A stretch of DNA of 64,000 bases from Abelmoschus esculentus. Lineage: Eukaryota > Streptophyta > Magnoliopsida > Malvales > Malvaceae. The notes under the pieces were generated by a model that had not been told where the DNA came from, did no database searches, and saw only the letters and a program-made list of their open reading frames with translations. The stretch covers positions 16,788,737 through 16,852,736 of the forward strand of contig JAUCBN010000034.1 of the NCBI GenBank assembly GCA_035048815.1. Reading direction: 5' to 3'. A program made the position numbers and the translations under genes. Each line of letters starts with the position of its first letter. Within the stretch, counting starts at the first letter, position 1. Below are positions 45,486-58,440 of this stretch, in pieces.

Positions 45486-48400
45486 TTACTCATCGAGAAC
45501 TTTCCGAGCATATGCCAACACCATGACGAATTCCTTTGCGGATGAACCGATGGTTGCCGGTACCCGCTGTGATGTTGCTGCTGTTTGTAGCCACAAATCG
45601 ACTAAATTATACAGCTGCAATGTGGGAACTACAGGTTGTCCCATGCATTTGATCTCAACCTGCCAAGAAATATAAGCCAAAATGTAATAAAAAAACGTGC
45701 ATCCTTGGCTTATCAAAGAATGCAATAGAAACCATGATGTGGATTCCATGCATAAGACGGGTTGATCATACATGCATACGGAAATGAAATATAAAGCTCG
45801 AAGATCTTTCCGAACCGGTGTCAAAATATCCATATTCATAGGGATAAAAACATCTCTTTAACATTTTAGAAATGAGCCTCATGGAAAAATAAACATTGAA
45901 AACCAAAATCGAAGCCGGAATATTTTTGGTAAAATTATGTTCTTCGCGTATAGTTACAGAATAATATTCAGAGAGAGATTAATCAGCTCACCTCAGCTTC
46001 ATCAGTGAGGTTCAGTTTCTTCTTCAGATATTTTTGAATAAAAGACACAGGCATAGTTCCATCCCTATCACAGAGTAAAAGAAACCGACACATTTTTACC
46101 AAATTTGTTACGGAACACAAACAAAGAACTATTGTTGGTTTACAACTTCTTGATTTAGCACGTGCTCACTAACCTGATAAAAGATGTAAACTTGCCATGC
46201 AATTTGATGTAAGGAGAAAAAAACATAGACACAGGCAGGAGTAAGCACCTTTAATTTAACAATTAGCTAGTGATGACAAACCAAACCACTTGAAGGAAAA
46301 AGGTCAAGTTAAAATGTTTTTTTCCTAATGTATGAGGAGATCCTTCGTGGCCATATACTCATATCTATTTGCCATACGCACCGATACTTATAGAAAAATG
46401 AAGAGTCCGAGCAACATAGAAGAAAACAACAGATGATTTCTTTTTTCTCTTTTCAGCATTCATCTTACAATATAAACAGGCCATTCAGGAAATAACTATT
46501 ACCTGCCTGTGATATTTAAGCCAAGATCCAGGCAACCGTTCTCAGAAGGCATTCCAAAATGATTAAGGTTAAAGTAGCAAAATAAGTGTTATAATGTCAT
46601 AAATGTACTGCTATGCAAAATTAACACCTTTCAAGGGGGAGAACATAAAAGGGGAAAAAGATTCATTCATAAATAAGTCTAAAGGAGCTGAAATCACAGT
46701 AGGAAGTGACTAGAGACACCTTTAAAATAATTTAAAACTGAAGTACTTCATAGTACATTTTTCCTGTTTACCCTTAGCGCTTACCAGATCTTTATATGAC
46801 TATCCAAATACAGGTAAAATTCTTTCTTTGTCATTTTGATGATAACATTACTGAAGGCCGCTAGGATATTAGTACCATTGCCTTCACCCATATCCTTCTA
46901 CTCCATTAACATTCACTATAATCTTGAGTTATCTATTACCTCACTGACTCCAGCAGATAATATTTTATTGAATTCCTCTATGAGATTGGTAAAAACTATA
47001 TGTCCGTTCCGTTTCCATATCCCAAGCAAAATACTAGGAGATTGTGATACAGAAGGGGAAAAAATGATAGCTGACAGGTCAGGATCATGGTGTTAACAAG
47101 CAACGGATAAAATTTATGATCTTCAACTGAAAGGAAGAATACTATATAGGCAAGCAATTGTAAGACAAGGAAAAGAAATTGGACAAAGGAACTTACTTTA
47201 TCCTCAGGTAATTTGCAGAAATTTGAGGGAGCAGTGCATCTCCTTCCCTGAAAGCATTTACATTTGAATCAGTTTATGACCAAAGACAAAATAGTCTTAA
47301 GACAACTTTGTCTTCAATAAAGTCTGAAGGCTAAAATAAACTCTTACCGGTCTTCAGAGGCCACTAATGAGAACCAAACGGGACCAATTCTTCTTTCATG
47401 CTTTGGACCAGTAGCATCTAGCACTGCCTGTTGAGAAATGCCAGAATCCCCATATCCGGAAGCCCTTTTTCTACTGATCCTGTGCAGCTTCTTAAGTGTA
47501 ACAGTTTCTGAAGTTGCTGGACCAGCATTTGTCTTTTCATCCTCAACTTTTGTTTTGCATTTCGGTTCTCTTTGTTTGCTTTTGCACATTTGAGCTTCAA
47601 TGTTGAGGACAAGAGTACGTTCTAATTTAGAATCAGAGCCTTGAGAATCGGACTTGGTCCTATTTGCAACCTCCACCAAACAATTCAAAGGTTTCCAGAG
47701 ATCCAATTTCCCATCCCATGCTTCGTCTCCATTCTCTGCTTCTTTATTCATGTGTTGGATGTGTTCAGCAGTACACTGTGAGTTCAATTTGATAACAAGA
47801 CGGATATTATCAGTTTAAGCTAAAACATCAGAACTTTCAAGTGAAATGGATATTTGAGAATTAGTCCCCATGAGAATAAAAGTTATAACCTAAAAGAATG
47901 TCTTCAATTTACCTGTCTTTTATTCTGAGTGAATTTATTTAGTGTTTCAGGTGAACTTGCACTCTCCTGGTTATCCTCCATAAAGTCTTCATCCTTTTTA
48001 ACAGGCTTCTCAATTGAAAAACTGGAATGTCGTAAAGAACCAGCCTTTCTAGTAAAAGCTTTTGTTCTCCTCCCAGTCATGTCCGTTTGCGATAACACTT
48101 TGGGGGCATTAACCACCAATGAAGAGAGTGATCTCTCCTTTCTTCTAGTTGGCATTGTAACCGGGGGCACAACTTCAGGTGCCTTAACTTTTCTTCTTCT
48201 GAGAGGGAAGATTTTAGCCCTCACATCTTGCAAATTATGGTCTGGTCTGATTATCACAAGCACAGACACATCTCAATACACAATAAACTTTCCATTATGT
48301 TAATTGAACAATATAGTGCATTTTGTGTGGATGCTCAATTAATAAAGACACAAAACGATTGATTATACAGGAAAGCCGAACGCTGCAAGTATAAGGTCAT

Positions 48401-49698
48401 TCTTCCAGTTCAACATTCTTCACCCTGGATTTTGGCACTGAGAGACGCACAATAGAATTCTAACATTTGCATAACACTGCTGGACCAGGAGTAGATATTT
48501 CCATTTCAATATTTACTAGCCCCTAATTTGTAAAAATATTGATCATAAGGCATTAGGAAGAAATCAGTAAACTTTGCTACTAAATAGTAACCACTTGAAA
48601 CAAGTAAATAACATTTTTGGAGTATTTTACAAAATTAAAACTAGGAGTACCTCAAATTTCAAAAAAATGTTTCATGGAGGACTTACAAGTTGGTAGTGGA
48701 GAATAATATGTAAATTAAGGGTACCTTAATTTCTCCAGAGGAACACAGCCCAAATCGATGTTGCATATCGGACAGCAATCTAGTTCTTCATCTTCTATCT
48801 TATCATATATGCACTTTCTGCAAACTACAAAAATTCAAAAGACAAATCTATCATAAATTTCTATTAATTAACACAACAGACTTCAATCTAAAGACCACAC
48901 GCATCAATCCTAGAAAATGCATTAATGAAACCAAGCTCAAAAAGCAAAGCAAATAAGACAATTGAAACTCTTATTTAACTTGGAAAAGAGGCTTGATCCT
49001 TTCAGTTTCAAAAACTTGGAAACCATCTTATTATGGATTTACAGAACAGAAAAGGAAAGCTTCAATGTTTGAAAGGACCCTTGAATTGGAAATAGAGAAT
49101 ATGATAAACCTTAGCTTAAATGTGGTGAGCAACTGACTGCAAAAAACACGTGTTCACAATCAAATAAACAGAAGCCATGAATGGATTATATTGAAATCCA
49201 ACTTCCTCGATAATCAAACTGAATTGTTAAAACCAGACACTAGACATCAACAAAGAAACATAAATGTTACTAGTTTATTAAACTAATCAGTACCCAGTAT
49301 TCTCGTATTAATTTAGCTATTGTACCAAAATGCCTAAGTATCATCAAGTAATAACAAACAGAGGGAAACGAAAGAAAACAGCAAAACCATAAGTTTAAAA
49401 AGGCATGGCAAGAAGCAAAACCATGAAAAACCCAGAGAAGGAAAAAAAACAAGAGCAACCCAGATCAGAAGAAAAACAGGACGCAAAGAAATGAAGGGAA
49501 AAAATACAAAATTTGGAGAATTAAGAACAAATGAGCTTAAAATGGAACGAAATTTAAAATCTGAAAGAAGTAGAGAGACTCACACGTATGAAGGCATTCA
49601 GAAACGGTGGTGGCATCTCTAAGAAGCTTATTGCAAAGAGGGCAAGTCATGCATGCCGCAATCGCTTCTCTCCTCACTTTAACCACCTGATTCGCCAT
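45486..49698 (-). CDS. DREB2A-interacting protein, RING-type E3 ubiquitin ligase (DRIP1/2)
   Basis: Seven exons on the minus strand: 49698-49584, 48824-48725, 48246-47913, 47775-47348, 47247-47197, 46064-45992, 45659-45486; 424 residues. The N-terminal C3HC4 RING starts at residue ~19 (CPLCNKLL, SECLHTFCRKC, CCPICNIDLG), followed by LEKLRPDHNLQDVRAKIFP, typical of Polycomb-type RING proteins. The middle is Lys/Ser-rich and poorly conserved. The C-terminus is a RAWUL-like ubiquitin fold (GTMPVSFIQKYLKKKLNLTD, VEIKCMGQPVVPTLQLYNLV). DRIP proteins are nuclear and ubiquitinate the drought regulator DREB2A for proteasomal degradation. Introns 1, 5 and 6 are long for this window. Confidence 0.93.
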
Positions 49699-52352
49699 CT
49701 CTTTTTCTCCTCAGCTTTCCACCCTTCTCTTTTGTTTCCAATCTTCAACTCAATAACCCCTTACACGTATCCTTCTCACTGCATGTCAATCAAAAACAAG
49801 CAAAGCAAATTTTACGTACAAATCTTTACAAAAAACCTGCATTAGAACCGATGGCAGAAACACAAACAAGAAAGAAGGATTATAAACAGAGAGAACTCGA
49901 TAATGAACGAGAAGTAAAAGTAAAAGAGATTTGGGTGTGTGCATAAGCGAGATGGGGTTAATTTTTTGGTCTGAAACGAAATAAGAAGAGGAGATTGAGC
50001 TTAAAGAAGAGAATCAAGGGAAAAACTATAATTAAAATGAGACCAAGATGATTTTTTTTCAAAGGAGAAGATGGAGAAATAGGGTTGTTGAGAAGATGAA
50101 GGCAACGACGATCTGAATCTAACCAAATCGAAATAGAAAGAAAAAGAAAATACTCGTCGAAAGGAGCATGAATCAAGAGTTTCCTTTGTTTTTAGGCTTA
50201 ATATCTAAATAGGTGTATAAATTATTTTTTGTCCTAAATTATTTTTAATTTTAAATAAATACTTAAAATTTTAATTTAGATTAATTTAAATATCTAATCT
50301 TTAATAAAAAAAACTATTTACTAATAAAAATGTGAGAGAAGTATAAGTTTTAATTTAAATTTCTTTTAATTAATTTTTAAATAAAATTAAGATTTCATTT
50401 TTAAATTATCAGTTTTAAATTTTTATAAAATAATCCCAAATCATTAACTTAAAACCCCAAATTATCATCATTGTCATCATTTATTACCTCACTAGAGATC
50501 ATTATTATCGTCTTCGGATCATCATGATCGTTTCCCTCAATTAACTATTGCCTATAACTGACAGTAGATATGTCAGCGACTTTTCACGGTTTTTTTCGAT
50601 ATTAAGAAGTCGATTGACACACCTACTATCGATTACCAACGATGGGTGATTAGGGAAAACAATCGTGATAGTCCGTCGACGGTAATGGTACTTTTCGATA
50701 ATACAATAAACGGTGATAATGATGATAATTTGAAGGTTTGAAGTTAAAGATTTGAAACTATTTTATAAAAAAATTAAATTAAAAATAAATAGAATAAAAA
50801 ATTAATAAAAACAATGATAGTTGATATTTGGACATTTGAAAAAAATTAAAATTTTAGACTTTTATATAAAATTAAAAATAATTTAAACGTCAAAAATAAT
50901 CTATAAACATAATTTAAACACTTAGATATTAAGTCTTGTTTTTATAATTCTGTAACTTTCCCTTTTATATCTTTTACTTCGCGGTTTTTTATATATTAAA
51001 AAAATTCAGACAAGTTCAACGGAGGCTTCCCATTACAAGATTCGGAATTTTAGGGTCGGTGGTGACTGTCCCTTGTTAATGAATATATAGGACTATGCGC
51101 CCCAAGGAAAACGGATAACCCTAGGTTGTTGTTTATTATACGACGTCGTTGTAGGGATTTAATTATATTTAGTTTGTAAATAATGTAAGTCAATGAATAA
51201 CAAATAAAAATATTCAATTTATTATTTCATGATAGTAACATTTTTGCATAATGAGCGGATAAAATATATTTTGCAGAATTTGGTATTTAAATTTTAAGTT
51301 TTAAATTTTTAAATTTAAAAATTTTAAATTTTATAATATTAATTAAAAAATATTTAATTTTTATAATTTGTATGTGAGACCTGTTTGCATTAAAACTTGT
51401 TTTTTATTCAATGATGATGTTTTTTTAATATGCTAAATGTGATCATATGTTAGTATTTGTTTAATTTTTTTAATAACGTACACATTGTACATATATAGTG
51501 CTTGAACCCAAATCATCTAGATAACTCCATAATCTTTTAATTTTTAACGTAACGAAGTTTAAAAAATATTTTAATATTTAAATGACAAAGGCTACTTATT
51601 TAAATTAAAATAATATTTTATTTGTTTCTGAATGTTTTTATTATTATTGAAGGGGAAAAAATTGAAACCGAACTCACACTAGATGGTGATTATATTCTAA
51701 TTTGTAAACTTAACCTGCAAGACCTGTTTGCCAAAAAAGTAAGGGAAGATGCACGACATGAACGGTACGAGGCAAAGCTACTTGGGAATGGTGAAAACAG
51801 GTTCCGACCACGTTGAAAACGAGGTTAAAGCAGACACAGTTAAAGTGACACAAATATCGTTACACTTCTCTTGCGGTGCAAAAGGCGTTGCCTACGTTGG
51901 CACTTGGCCGGTAGGTAGGTATATGCGGAAGTTATAAACCTCTAAATACTCTATTCTAACTGTAACACAAGACAATGGCATAAACTAAAGGACACTTGAG
52001 GACTCCCAACAACAACAAAAAGAACCCAAGTAGTATCAAACAACATAGGAAATGTCTTATATGGATGTGTGTATGGAAACATAGTGATGATAAACGTTTT
52101 TCTGCCAAATGCAATGACCGATTACGATAGCCGATAGGTCGAAACAAGAACACCCATCCCCTCCCATGGGGACCATATTGTCTATAAATCATGATTAATA
52201 TTATAACATGCAGTTGGTTCACCTGACATTGGCAATGACTAATTACAATAGGACTAGGTTGCACCAGGATATGGAAAGGAATTCATGCATCTGCAGGAAG
52301 GGCTAGAGCTGTATCCCGAGTGAGTTCCTCCAACTTATTGTATATATGCACT
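49699..52352. other. DRIP upstream region, foldback element, spacer
   Basis: The DRIP leader and promoter lie at the left, then the foldback element at 50195-50935. AT-rich spacer follows to the MRS2 3' end. The ORF at 51622-51816 has no recognised feature. Confidence 0.5.
50195..50935. mobile_element. Foldback element (~740 bp)
   Basis: The left end GGCTTAATATCTAAATAGGT and the right end in reverse complement GACTTAATATCTAAGTGTTT begin long imperfect inverted arms. Both arms continue with AAATTATTTTTAATTTTA, and matching AAATTATCATCATTNTCATC segments lie further in. Nearly the whole element can fold on itself. No ORF or transposase is present. It lies about 500 bp upstream of the DRIP start codon. 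Confidence 0.55.
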
Positions 52353-55300
52353 TCAAGACCCAATAAGACCCTTGTGTCTCGCGTAGGACATTATCGATGT
52401 GAAAGTCGACGTGCATAGTAGTCCGGTGAGGATGATCACCTAAGTTCAAACAGCATATTTTCGTGACTAAAATTCTCAACAAGTTATGTGAAAGTGAGTA
52501 CCTTGGGGAAAATTTATTTTCAAAAAGAATGTACTTCGCTTCTGGTATTATATACTACGGTGACCATAGGAGACGTACCCACTTAAACATGTGACTATGG
52601 CCATCGTTCCATGTATAAGGAATATTCATTCCGAAGATTGCAGCAACCAAAGAATATATAGACAAACAAACAGTCCCAGAACTTAAGAAGAGCTCTAGCT
52701 GCCACATATGGTTGAAAACTCGTAAACATAAACACGAGGATGAAATATTCTATCTCGATCGAAACCAAAATATGTCACCGAACATAGTTGTTTGGAGGCT
52801 AGTTTTAGAGAAGTACCTGAATAAGCTGATTCCGATGATTGTCAAGCTGCAACAGAAAGCATTCAGATTATCAATATCTCATATTAGGTCCTGATACTTG
52901 AAGGTGGTAAATTTGCCTTGGAGAATTTTGACAGCAAGAATGCCAAGTAAATGAAACATTCAGACATGAACATCAACCATCAAAATCCTCCTTCAGCAAT
53001 TTTTCCACCTTAGTCTTGTTCACACTACAAATTTATTTAACTGATCACCTGGATATTGATATAGTCTTCCGTGTCATCGATGTATTCACGCAGCTGGTGA
53101 GAAAAAAATAATAATTATTGCTAAAGTAACCATGGATTAGTTAAAGAGTAAGGAGCATACCGTGGTCAATTTGTTCAATGTACTGTCAATCTGCATGAAG
53201 TAAGCCTGCAGAATCCAGGAGAAAAAAAAAAAAAAACATAAACATTTGGTTTTGCATTAACTGATCAAAACCCATGACATCAATAACCTCAAGCAACATT
53301 TCAAGCTCCTCGACATCGTTGTCATCCTGAATGGTCACAGCACTTCCTCGACTTGCTCTTGATATCTTTGAACCTATAGTTGGTGAGGATGGATACCAAT
53401 TTGGAGCACCAGAACCACTTACAGGTGAACATGCCCCTGCCAACTTTCTCGATAAATAAAGGTCTGCCATATCATCGTCATCATCTAAAAGTTGTTCAAG
53501 TTCATCCCTGACCTAGAAATCAGAATGTTTATCAAGAATAAGTCCAACTCATAAGTAGATATTCAAGATTTATTCATGGGTGATATAACAAAAGTCATCC
53601 TGTCAGAAAAGATGTAAACAGCTTAATATATTCTACTATTGGGACAAATCAAGAATGAAAAAGAAATTATTCATCGGTTCATCCACTAGGAGTAACTGAA
53701 ATTTCACTGATGTTTAGCTTTCAGTACCCTAAACATAGTCGCATACCTTTTGGACTCTATTTGTCAGTCTTGTCATTGCACTTTTCAGTTTACGCACATG
53801 GTCCAAGTTACGACTGCTAATCTGCAAAAAATTACAGTTCTTGCTTATGTAATTGAACTTATCTTTCAAGCAAACCTATAAACCAGTGGCATTGAAATTT
53901 GAAACCCTTCGTCATTCATTAAATAGCATTAAGGTAAAACAAATTGAAAACTATGATACAGATAACCATATTTCTATGTTATATACAAGTGGCAATTAAA
54001 CAACTGAAATTGCAATGCATCATAGTATGTTGTAAGACCTTTTCTTCAACATTCTGGTTATTGCAGGGAAAAAAATCAAAACATATAACCATTCACATAT
54101 CATTGCACTGTGCTGTTGAAACATTTTATGACCCCTTAAAGTGCAGCCTGTTCCCAAGGCAATCTAGACTTGCAGTTGGTACTAGTCAGTAGTCACATTA
54201 GCAACTACAAAGGAAGATCGCCTTGACACTAGAGCCAAATACTGATGACCAATTTCATTTTGAACCGAGACAAGAACCTGAGAAAAATACAGCTTCTTAC
54301 TTGGATTTCCTCCATCCCATCTAGTCTCATAATTCCAATTAAAACTGCTTAGGTACTACCATAGAAAGTAATCACTATCATTAGTATGCAGGTTTGGTAA
54401 AAGGAACAATAGAGCATTTGCTCTGACTAAACAATATATATGCAATCAAGAGGCCGAATGTCAAATTCTGCTTCAAAAAAACTACAAACATACCTAAGTA
54501 GCTGATGAATTCTGACATTTTACAACCTAAAGTCGTCATATAATTTAAATTTGCAGAGAATATGCACAAATGCATTAGCACGATTACATTAGCTGAATAA
54601 TAAGAAGGTATAAAACCGATACGACTTTGACAGCCAAAATCCTACCCCTGTAGCTATAATTGTATGTTGCATCAAAGTCGATGAAATATTTGAAAGCATA
54701 TAATCAGCCAGCAATAAACACATCCAGAGAGAGAGAAAAAATTTGAAAATACCTTGGAGGTCAGCTCATCCAGAGCTGGATAAGTATCAGTCTCCAGTTC
54801 CCTAGTGCGTGCATCAAGAAAGCTACAAATTGCTTCTAGTGCTACTTCTAATGCCCGGAATTCAAATGGAAATTCTACATGAAAAATGCCAAAAACAACC
54901 CGCGATATATTGATATCAGAGAATGATAAACCATTCAAGAAAATGATTTTAACCATAAGTTAGGATTACCGTTTTCTTCTCCAGTATCCGTATCGTTGCG
55001 CAAACCCGGGTGTTCTTCATCTTCTTCTTCTCCTTGGCCTTGACATGTGAGATTTTCTTGAGGCAATCGCCTTTTAAGTTGGGCAACAATAGGTATTACA
55101 TTCTCATCAAATGGATCTCTAAGCAATACCTACCACAAAAATACAACCCAACTTAGAATCATATCAATTAAAACTTAGAAGTGTTTAAAAATTATCCATA
55201 AACTAACCTCTTCTGATGTTATTATAGCTTTAATGTGCTGCAGTCAGTAAAATCAGCTTCGGTAAGCATCAAATTAAAACAAAACAAATTGCAGGAGAAA

Positions 55301-55574
55301 AAAACAGCAACGAACTCAAAATTACCTCTAAGTTGAGAACGATGACCTTTTCTCTTCCCAAAATAGTGGAAGGATAGGATAACATTGGATCAAGAATACG
55401 AAGATCTCTAGCATGAATCTGAACACGGCGCATTATAGCATACTTGTCGACGTCAAGAACCGCGACTTCCCCCTTCGCATCTATCGAAATCCAGCTCGTT
55501 GTAACCGCCGCTTTCTTCTTCACCGAAACCACTAGCGTCTCGGTCGCCGGAACCAAATGCACTTCTCGAGCCAT
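52353..55574 (-). CDS. MRS2/MGT magnesium transporter (MRS2-7-like)
   Basis: Eleven exons on the minus strand: 55574-55326, 55237-55208, 55129-54970, 54874-54753, 53821-53747, 53512-53288, 53205-53161, 53093-53049, 52846-52817, 52698-52579, 52439-52353; 395 residues. The CorA-type N-terminal domain includes IHARDLRILDPMLSYPSTIL and FEFRALEVALEAICSFLDAR. The stalk helix has VRDELEQLLDDDDDMADLYL. Two C-terminal membrane helices surround the diagnostic GMN motif (VAAIFGMNIPYTW), and the protein ends SYARHKGLIGS. Four very short exons (10-15 codons) match the family's known structure. It forms a pentameric Mg2+ channel in an internal or plasma membrane; the MRS2-7 branch in Arabidopsis is ER-located. 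The final segment (VIILTGLLCTSTFTSIMSYA) differs somewhat from Arabidopsis but remains hydrophobic. Confidence 0.93.
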
Positions 55575-56199
55575 TAGAAAAACAGAGACTTCGATCAGAG
55601 CAGAGATAAAGTTTGGAAAATTCTACACCTTTTTTTTGGAAGACATAAAAGCGAGTGATAGTGTTTGTGAAGCAGACGGTAAGTAAATCGTGTGGAGATA
55701 TTTACTGGTGCATGAAAATGAGAGTAAAAATTGGAGGGCAAAACATGTTTTTAAACAGACATTTTTTTTTTTTACATTTTCAATAATTGGCGCGTGTTTT
55801 AACGGCCTTTGTCTTCTTCTCTTTAAATGTATATCGATTTCTTTCGGCATTACTTTTTATTATAGTCGTAAAAGGTTTCGTCGAACATTTACTTTTTTTA
55901 TATTTTTGATCTTAAATATTATAAATATTAATATTTATAACACAATAATCAAAAGATCAAAATATTTAATGATTAAAAATATATTTTAAAATAAATATTA
56001 TCTATACTCATTATAATTATTATCCAATTATACTAACAACATAATTTATTCAAACAAAACATTAATATTATCACTGATTTGAATGTCAGATATGTATCCA
56101 TCGTAGTTTATTTAACCATAACCTTCAACAACAAGAAAGGTTGCATTTAATTTTAAATGAAAAATATAATAATTAAAAAAATGACATGTTTTGTCGTAT
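55575..56199. other. MRS2 upstream region and spacer
   Basis: AT-rich sequence between MRS2 and the tRNA gene; no further feature is supported. Confidence 0.5.
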
Positions 56200-56273
56200 G
56201 ACCGCATAGCGCAGTGGATTAGCGCGTCTGACTTCGGATCAGAAGGTCGTGGGTTCGACTCTCACTGTGGTCG
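56200..56273 (+). tRNA. tRNA-Arg (anticodon UCG)
   Basis: A 74-nt cloverleaf. The acceptor stem GACCGCA pairs with TGTGGTC (one G-U), with discriminator G. The D arm contains AGTGGATTAGCGC. The anticodon stem TCTGA/TCAGA encloses the loop CTTCGGA with anticodon TCG, reading CGA codons. The T arm has GGGTTCGACTC. There is no intron; CCA is not encoded, as expected in plants. A T-rich stretch follows for Pol III termination. Confidence 0.95.
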
Positions 56274-56421
56274 TTTATATTATATTATTTATTAACTTTT
56301 AATAATTATTAAAAAGTAAGCTCTGGAAATTAAGAAATTAATTTGAGGTCAGGTCCCATGGGCTTTGTGGTGTTATGATATGCTCCTGGATCAATCTTTT
56401 ATTTATTGAAGGATGATGTGC

Positions 56422-56504
56422 CACGTGTACGAAATTGGTTGGGCCTATGAAGATAGGGGATATCTAACGAAATTGGTTGGGCCTATGAAGATAGGGGATA
56501 TCTA
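56422..56504 (+). promoter_or_regulatory. psbW promoter: G-box plus 38-bp tandem duplication
   Basis: A CACGTG G-box lies at 56422-56427, about 176 bp before the psbW ATG. It is followed by two exact 38-bp units (56429-56466 and 56467-56504), each containing GAAGATAGGGGATATC, with I-box-like GATA motifs. G-box and GATA/I-box pairs are typical of light-regulated nuclear photosynthesis genes. Control of psbW by them is inference. Confidence 0.5.
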
Positions 56505-56602
56505 AACGAAGGGCGATTCCCATTCTATCTATATCTGTCTGGTGTGGTTCTGGACCAACTGCTCTTGTTGTTGCAAAATCTCCCCAACTGAACAAGGCAT
56601 TC

Positions 56603-57105
56603 ATGGCAACCATCTCGGCTACCATCACCACCACCCGTACAGCCATTGTACACAAGCCATTGGCAAGGGTTGCATCCCCAGTTGCCATCGGTAAGAACTT
56701 TGTTGGATTCTCCTCCCCCCCCCCCCCCTCATTTTTTTTATTAGTTTCATTTTTTACATCAAACTGCAAGTTTTACTTCCAGGGTTGCCAACCATGGCGA
56801 AGAGGGGAAACGTGAAGATGATGTGTTCGGTGGAGAAGAAGACTGTCTCTTCTTCACATGATAAGGGTTCAACCATTGGCATGACTACATCATTGGTTGC
56901 AGCAGCCTGTGCAGCCACTGTGTCGAGCCCTGCCATGGCGCTGGTGGACGAGAGACTGTCCACTGAAGGAACCGGGCTTCCCTTTGGATTGAGCAACAAT
57001 CTTCTCGGGTGGATCCTGTTTGGTGTGTTCGGACTGATCTGGGCACTTTACTTTGTGTACACTTCCTCACTAGATGAGGACGAGGAATCTGGGTTGTCAC
57101 TCTAA
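56603..57105 (+). CDS. Photosystem II reaction centre protein W, plastid-targeted
   Basis: Two exons, 56603-56690 and 56783-57105; 136 residues. An N-terminal Ser/Thr/Arg-rich chloroplast transit peptide is followed by a thylakoid-transfer hydrophobic segment (TTSLVAAACAATVSSPAMA). The 54-residue mature PsbW then begins LVDERLSTEGTGLPFG. It has one transmembrane helix (LLGWILFGVFGLIWALYFVY) and an acidic stromal end (DEDEESGLSL). PsbW stabilises PSII dimers and PSII-LHCII supercomplexes. The intron contains a run of 14 C at 56715-56728. Confidence 0.96.
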
Positions 57106-57688
57106 AAGTAAAACCCAGACCTTTCTTTTCCTTTGATTGTTGTTCATTGCAGATACCCTGTGGTCGGAGGAATTTAGGACATGGAAAATCAAAGGAGTTT
57201 GGGTCTCCTATGTTGTAGTAAAACGAGTTTTCTTTTTGTTTCCTGCATGGATAATGTGTGATCTTCTGTAAGTTTTGTTTGTCATTGTGTTTCTCTCCAT
57301 TGACGCTTGTTTGGGTATCATCAAATTGTATTTTAATTGAGATCATAATATTTATAAACACGACTTACACCAATGGGAACTTAAACTAAAATCTAAGGCA
57401 AAATTTAAGAAATATAGGAGTTTTAAATGAAATTTATTTTTTTAACAAAAAAAAAAAATAGAGGAGAGAGTAAATTATTTGAGTTTTATGGTATTTTTTA
57501 TAAAAAAAATTTTGATTATCAATTATATTAGAACTATTTATTTTTAAATGAAAACACATTTTTATTAAATTTCATTTACGATGATTTCATCTCTATTATT
57601 ATCCTGCATATTTTATTTTAAAGAGAAGTCCATATAAATTTAATTTAATTTGATAATATTTCTCTCTCGTAATTAACATCCTCCATTT

Positions 57689-58440
57689 AGGGGCGAGCAA
57701 AACTCGATTCGAAAAAATTGAATTTCTTGATTCGAATCGAGGTGAAAAACTCGAATCATTTTAACTCGATTCAAAATTTTATAAATTCGAATCGACTCGT
57801 AAAAGTTTCAAATCAAGTTCAAGTTGTAAAATAAAAATCGAATAACTCAAAATTTTTAGTAATTATAAAGACTAATTGCACATTTAACACATATAGTTTT
57901 ATTTTCAGTCTATTCTTCTTCTTTTTTTACATTTTAATTTTCTTTTTTTATAATTTGGTCACGTTCTAAATTCATTTTTTTATTTTATTTAATAAAATTT
58001 TTATTTTTATTTTTATATTATATTTTTTTTTTAATTTTTGTATTTAATTTATCACTATTTTTTGTCTAGTCTTAGTCTTAGATAAGAAAATTATTAATAA
58101 AGCATGTAATTTAATAAAATGACATATTCATACCTAAAATATTTGATTGATGATGATAATAATTTAAAATCTTTTTTTTTACATATGTAAAAAATAATAT
58201 GAAGAAATATGTATGTAAATATAAAGAAAAAACCGTTTAAATTATAATCAAACTATATTATAGTTTTTATAAATAGTATAATTAAAATTTGTACATAAAA
58301 TCGAAAAATCGAATCTATTCGAACTCATTAAAATCGACTCGAAACGAAAAAATTTCAAAAAAATTCAAATTATAAAATATGATGACTCAACTCGAATAAC
58401 TCAAAATTTTTTGACTCGACTCGCTCGAACGTTCACTCTT
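57689..58440. mobile_element. MITE-like element rich in TCGAATCGA motifs
   Basis: The left end AGGGGCGAGCAAAACTCGAT and the right end in reverse complement AAGAGTGAACGTTCGAGCGA are roughly inverted. Both ends carry repeated ACTCGA/TTCGAATCGA motifs around an AT-rich centre without ORF. This resembles a widespread class of plant hAT-type MITEs. No convincing target-site duplication was seen, so the boundaries are approximate. Confidence 0.42.
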
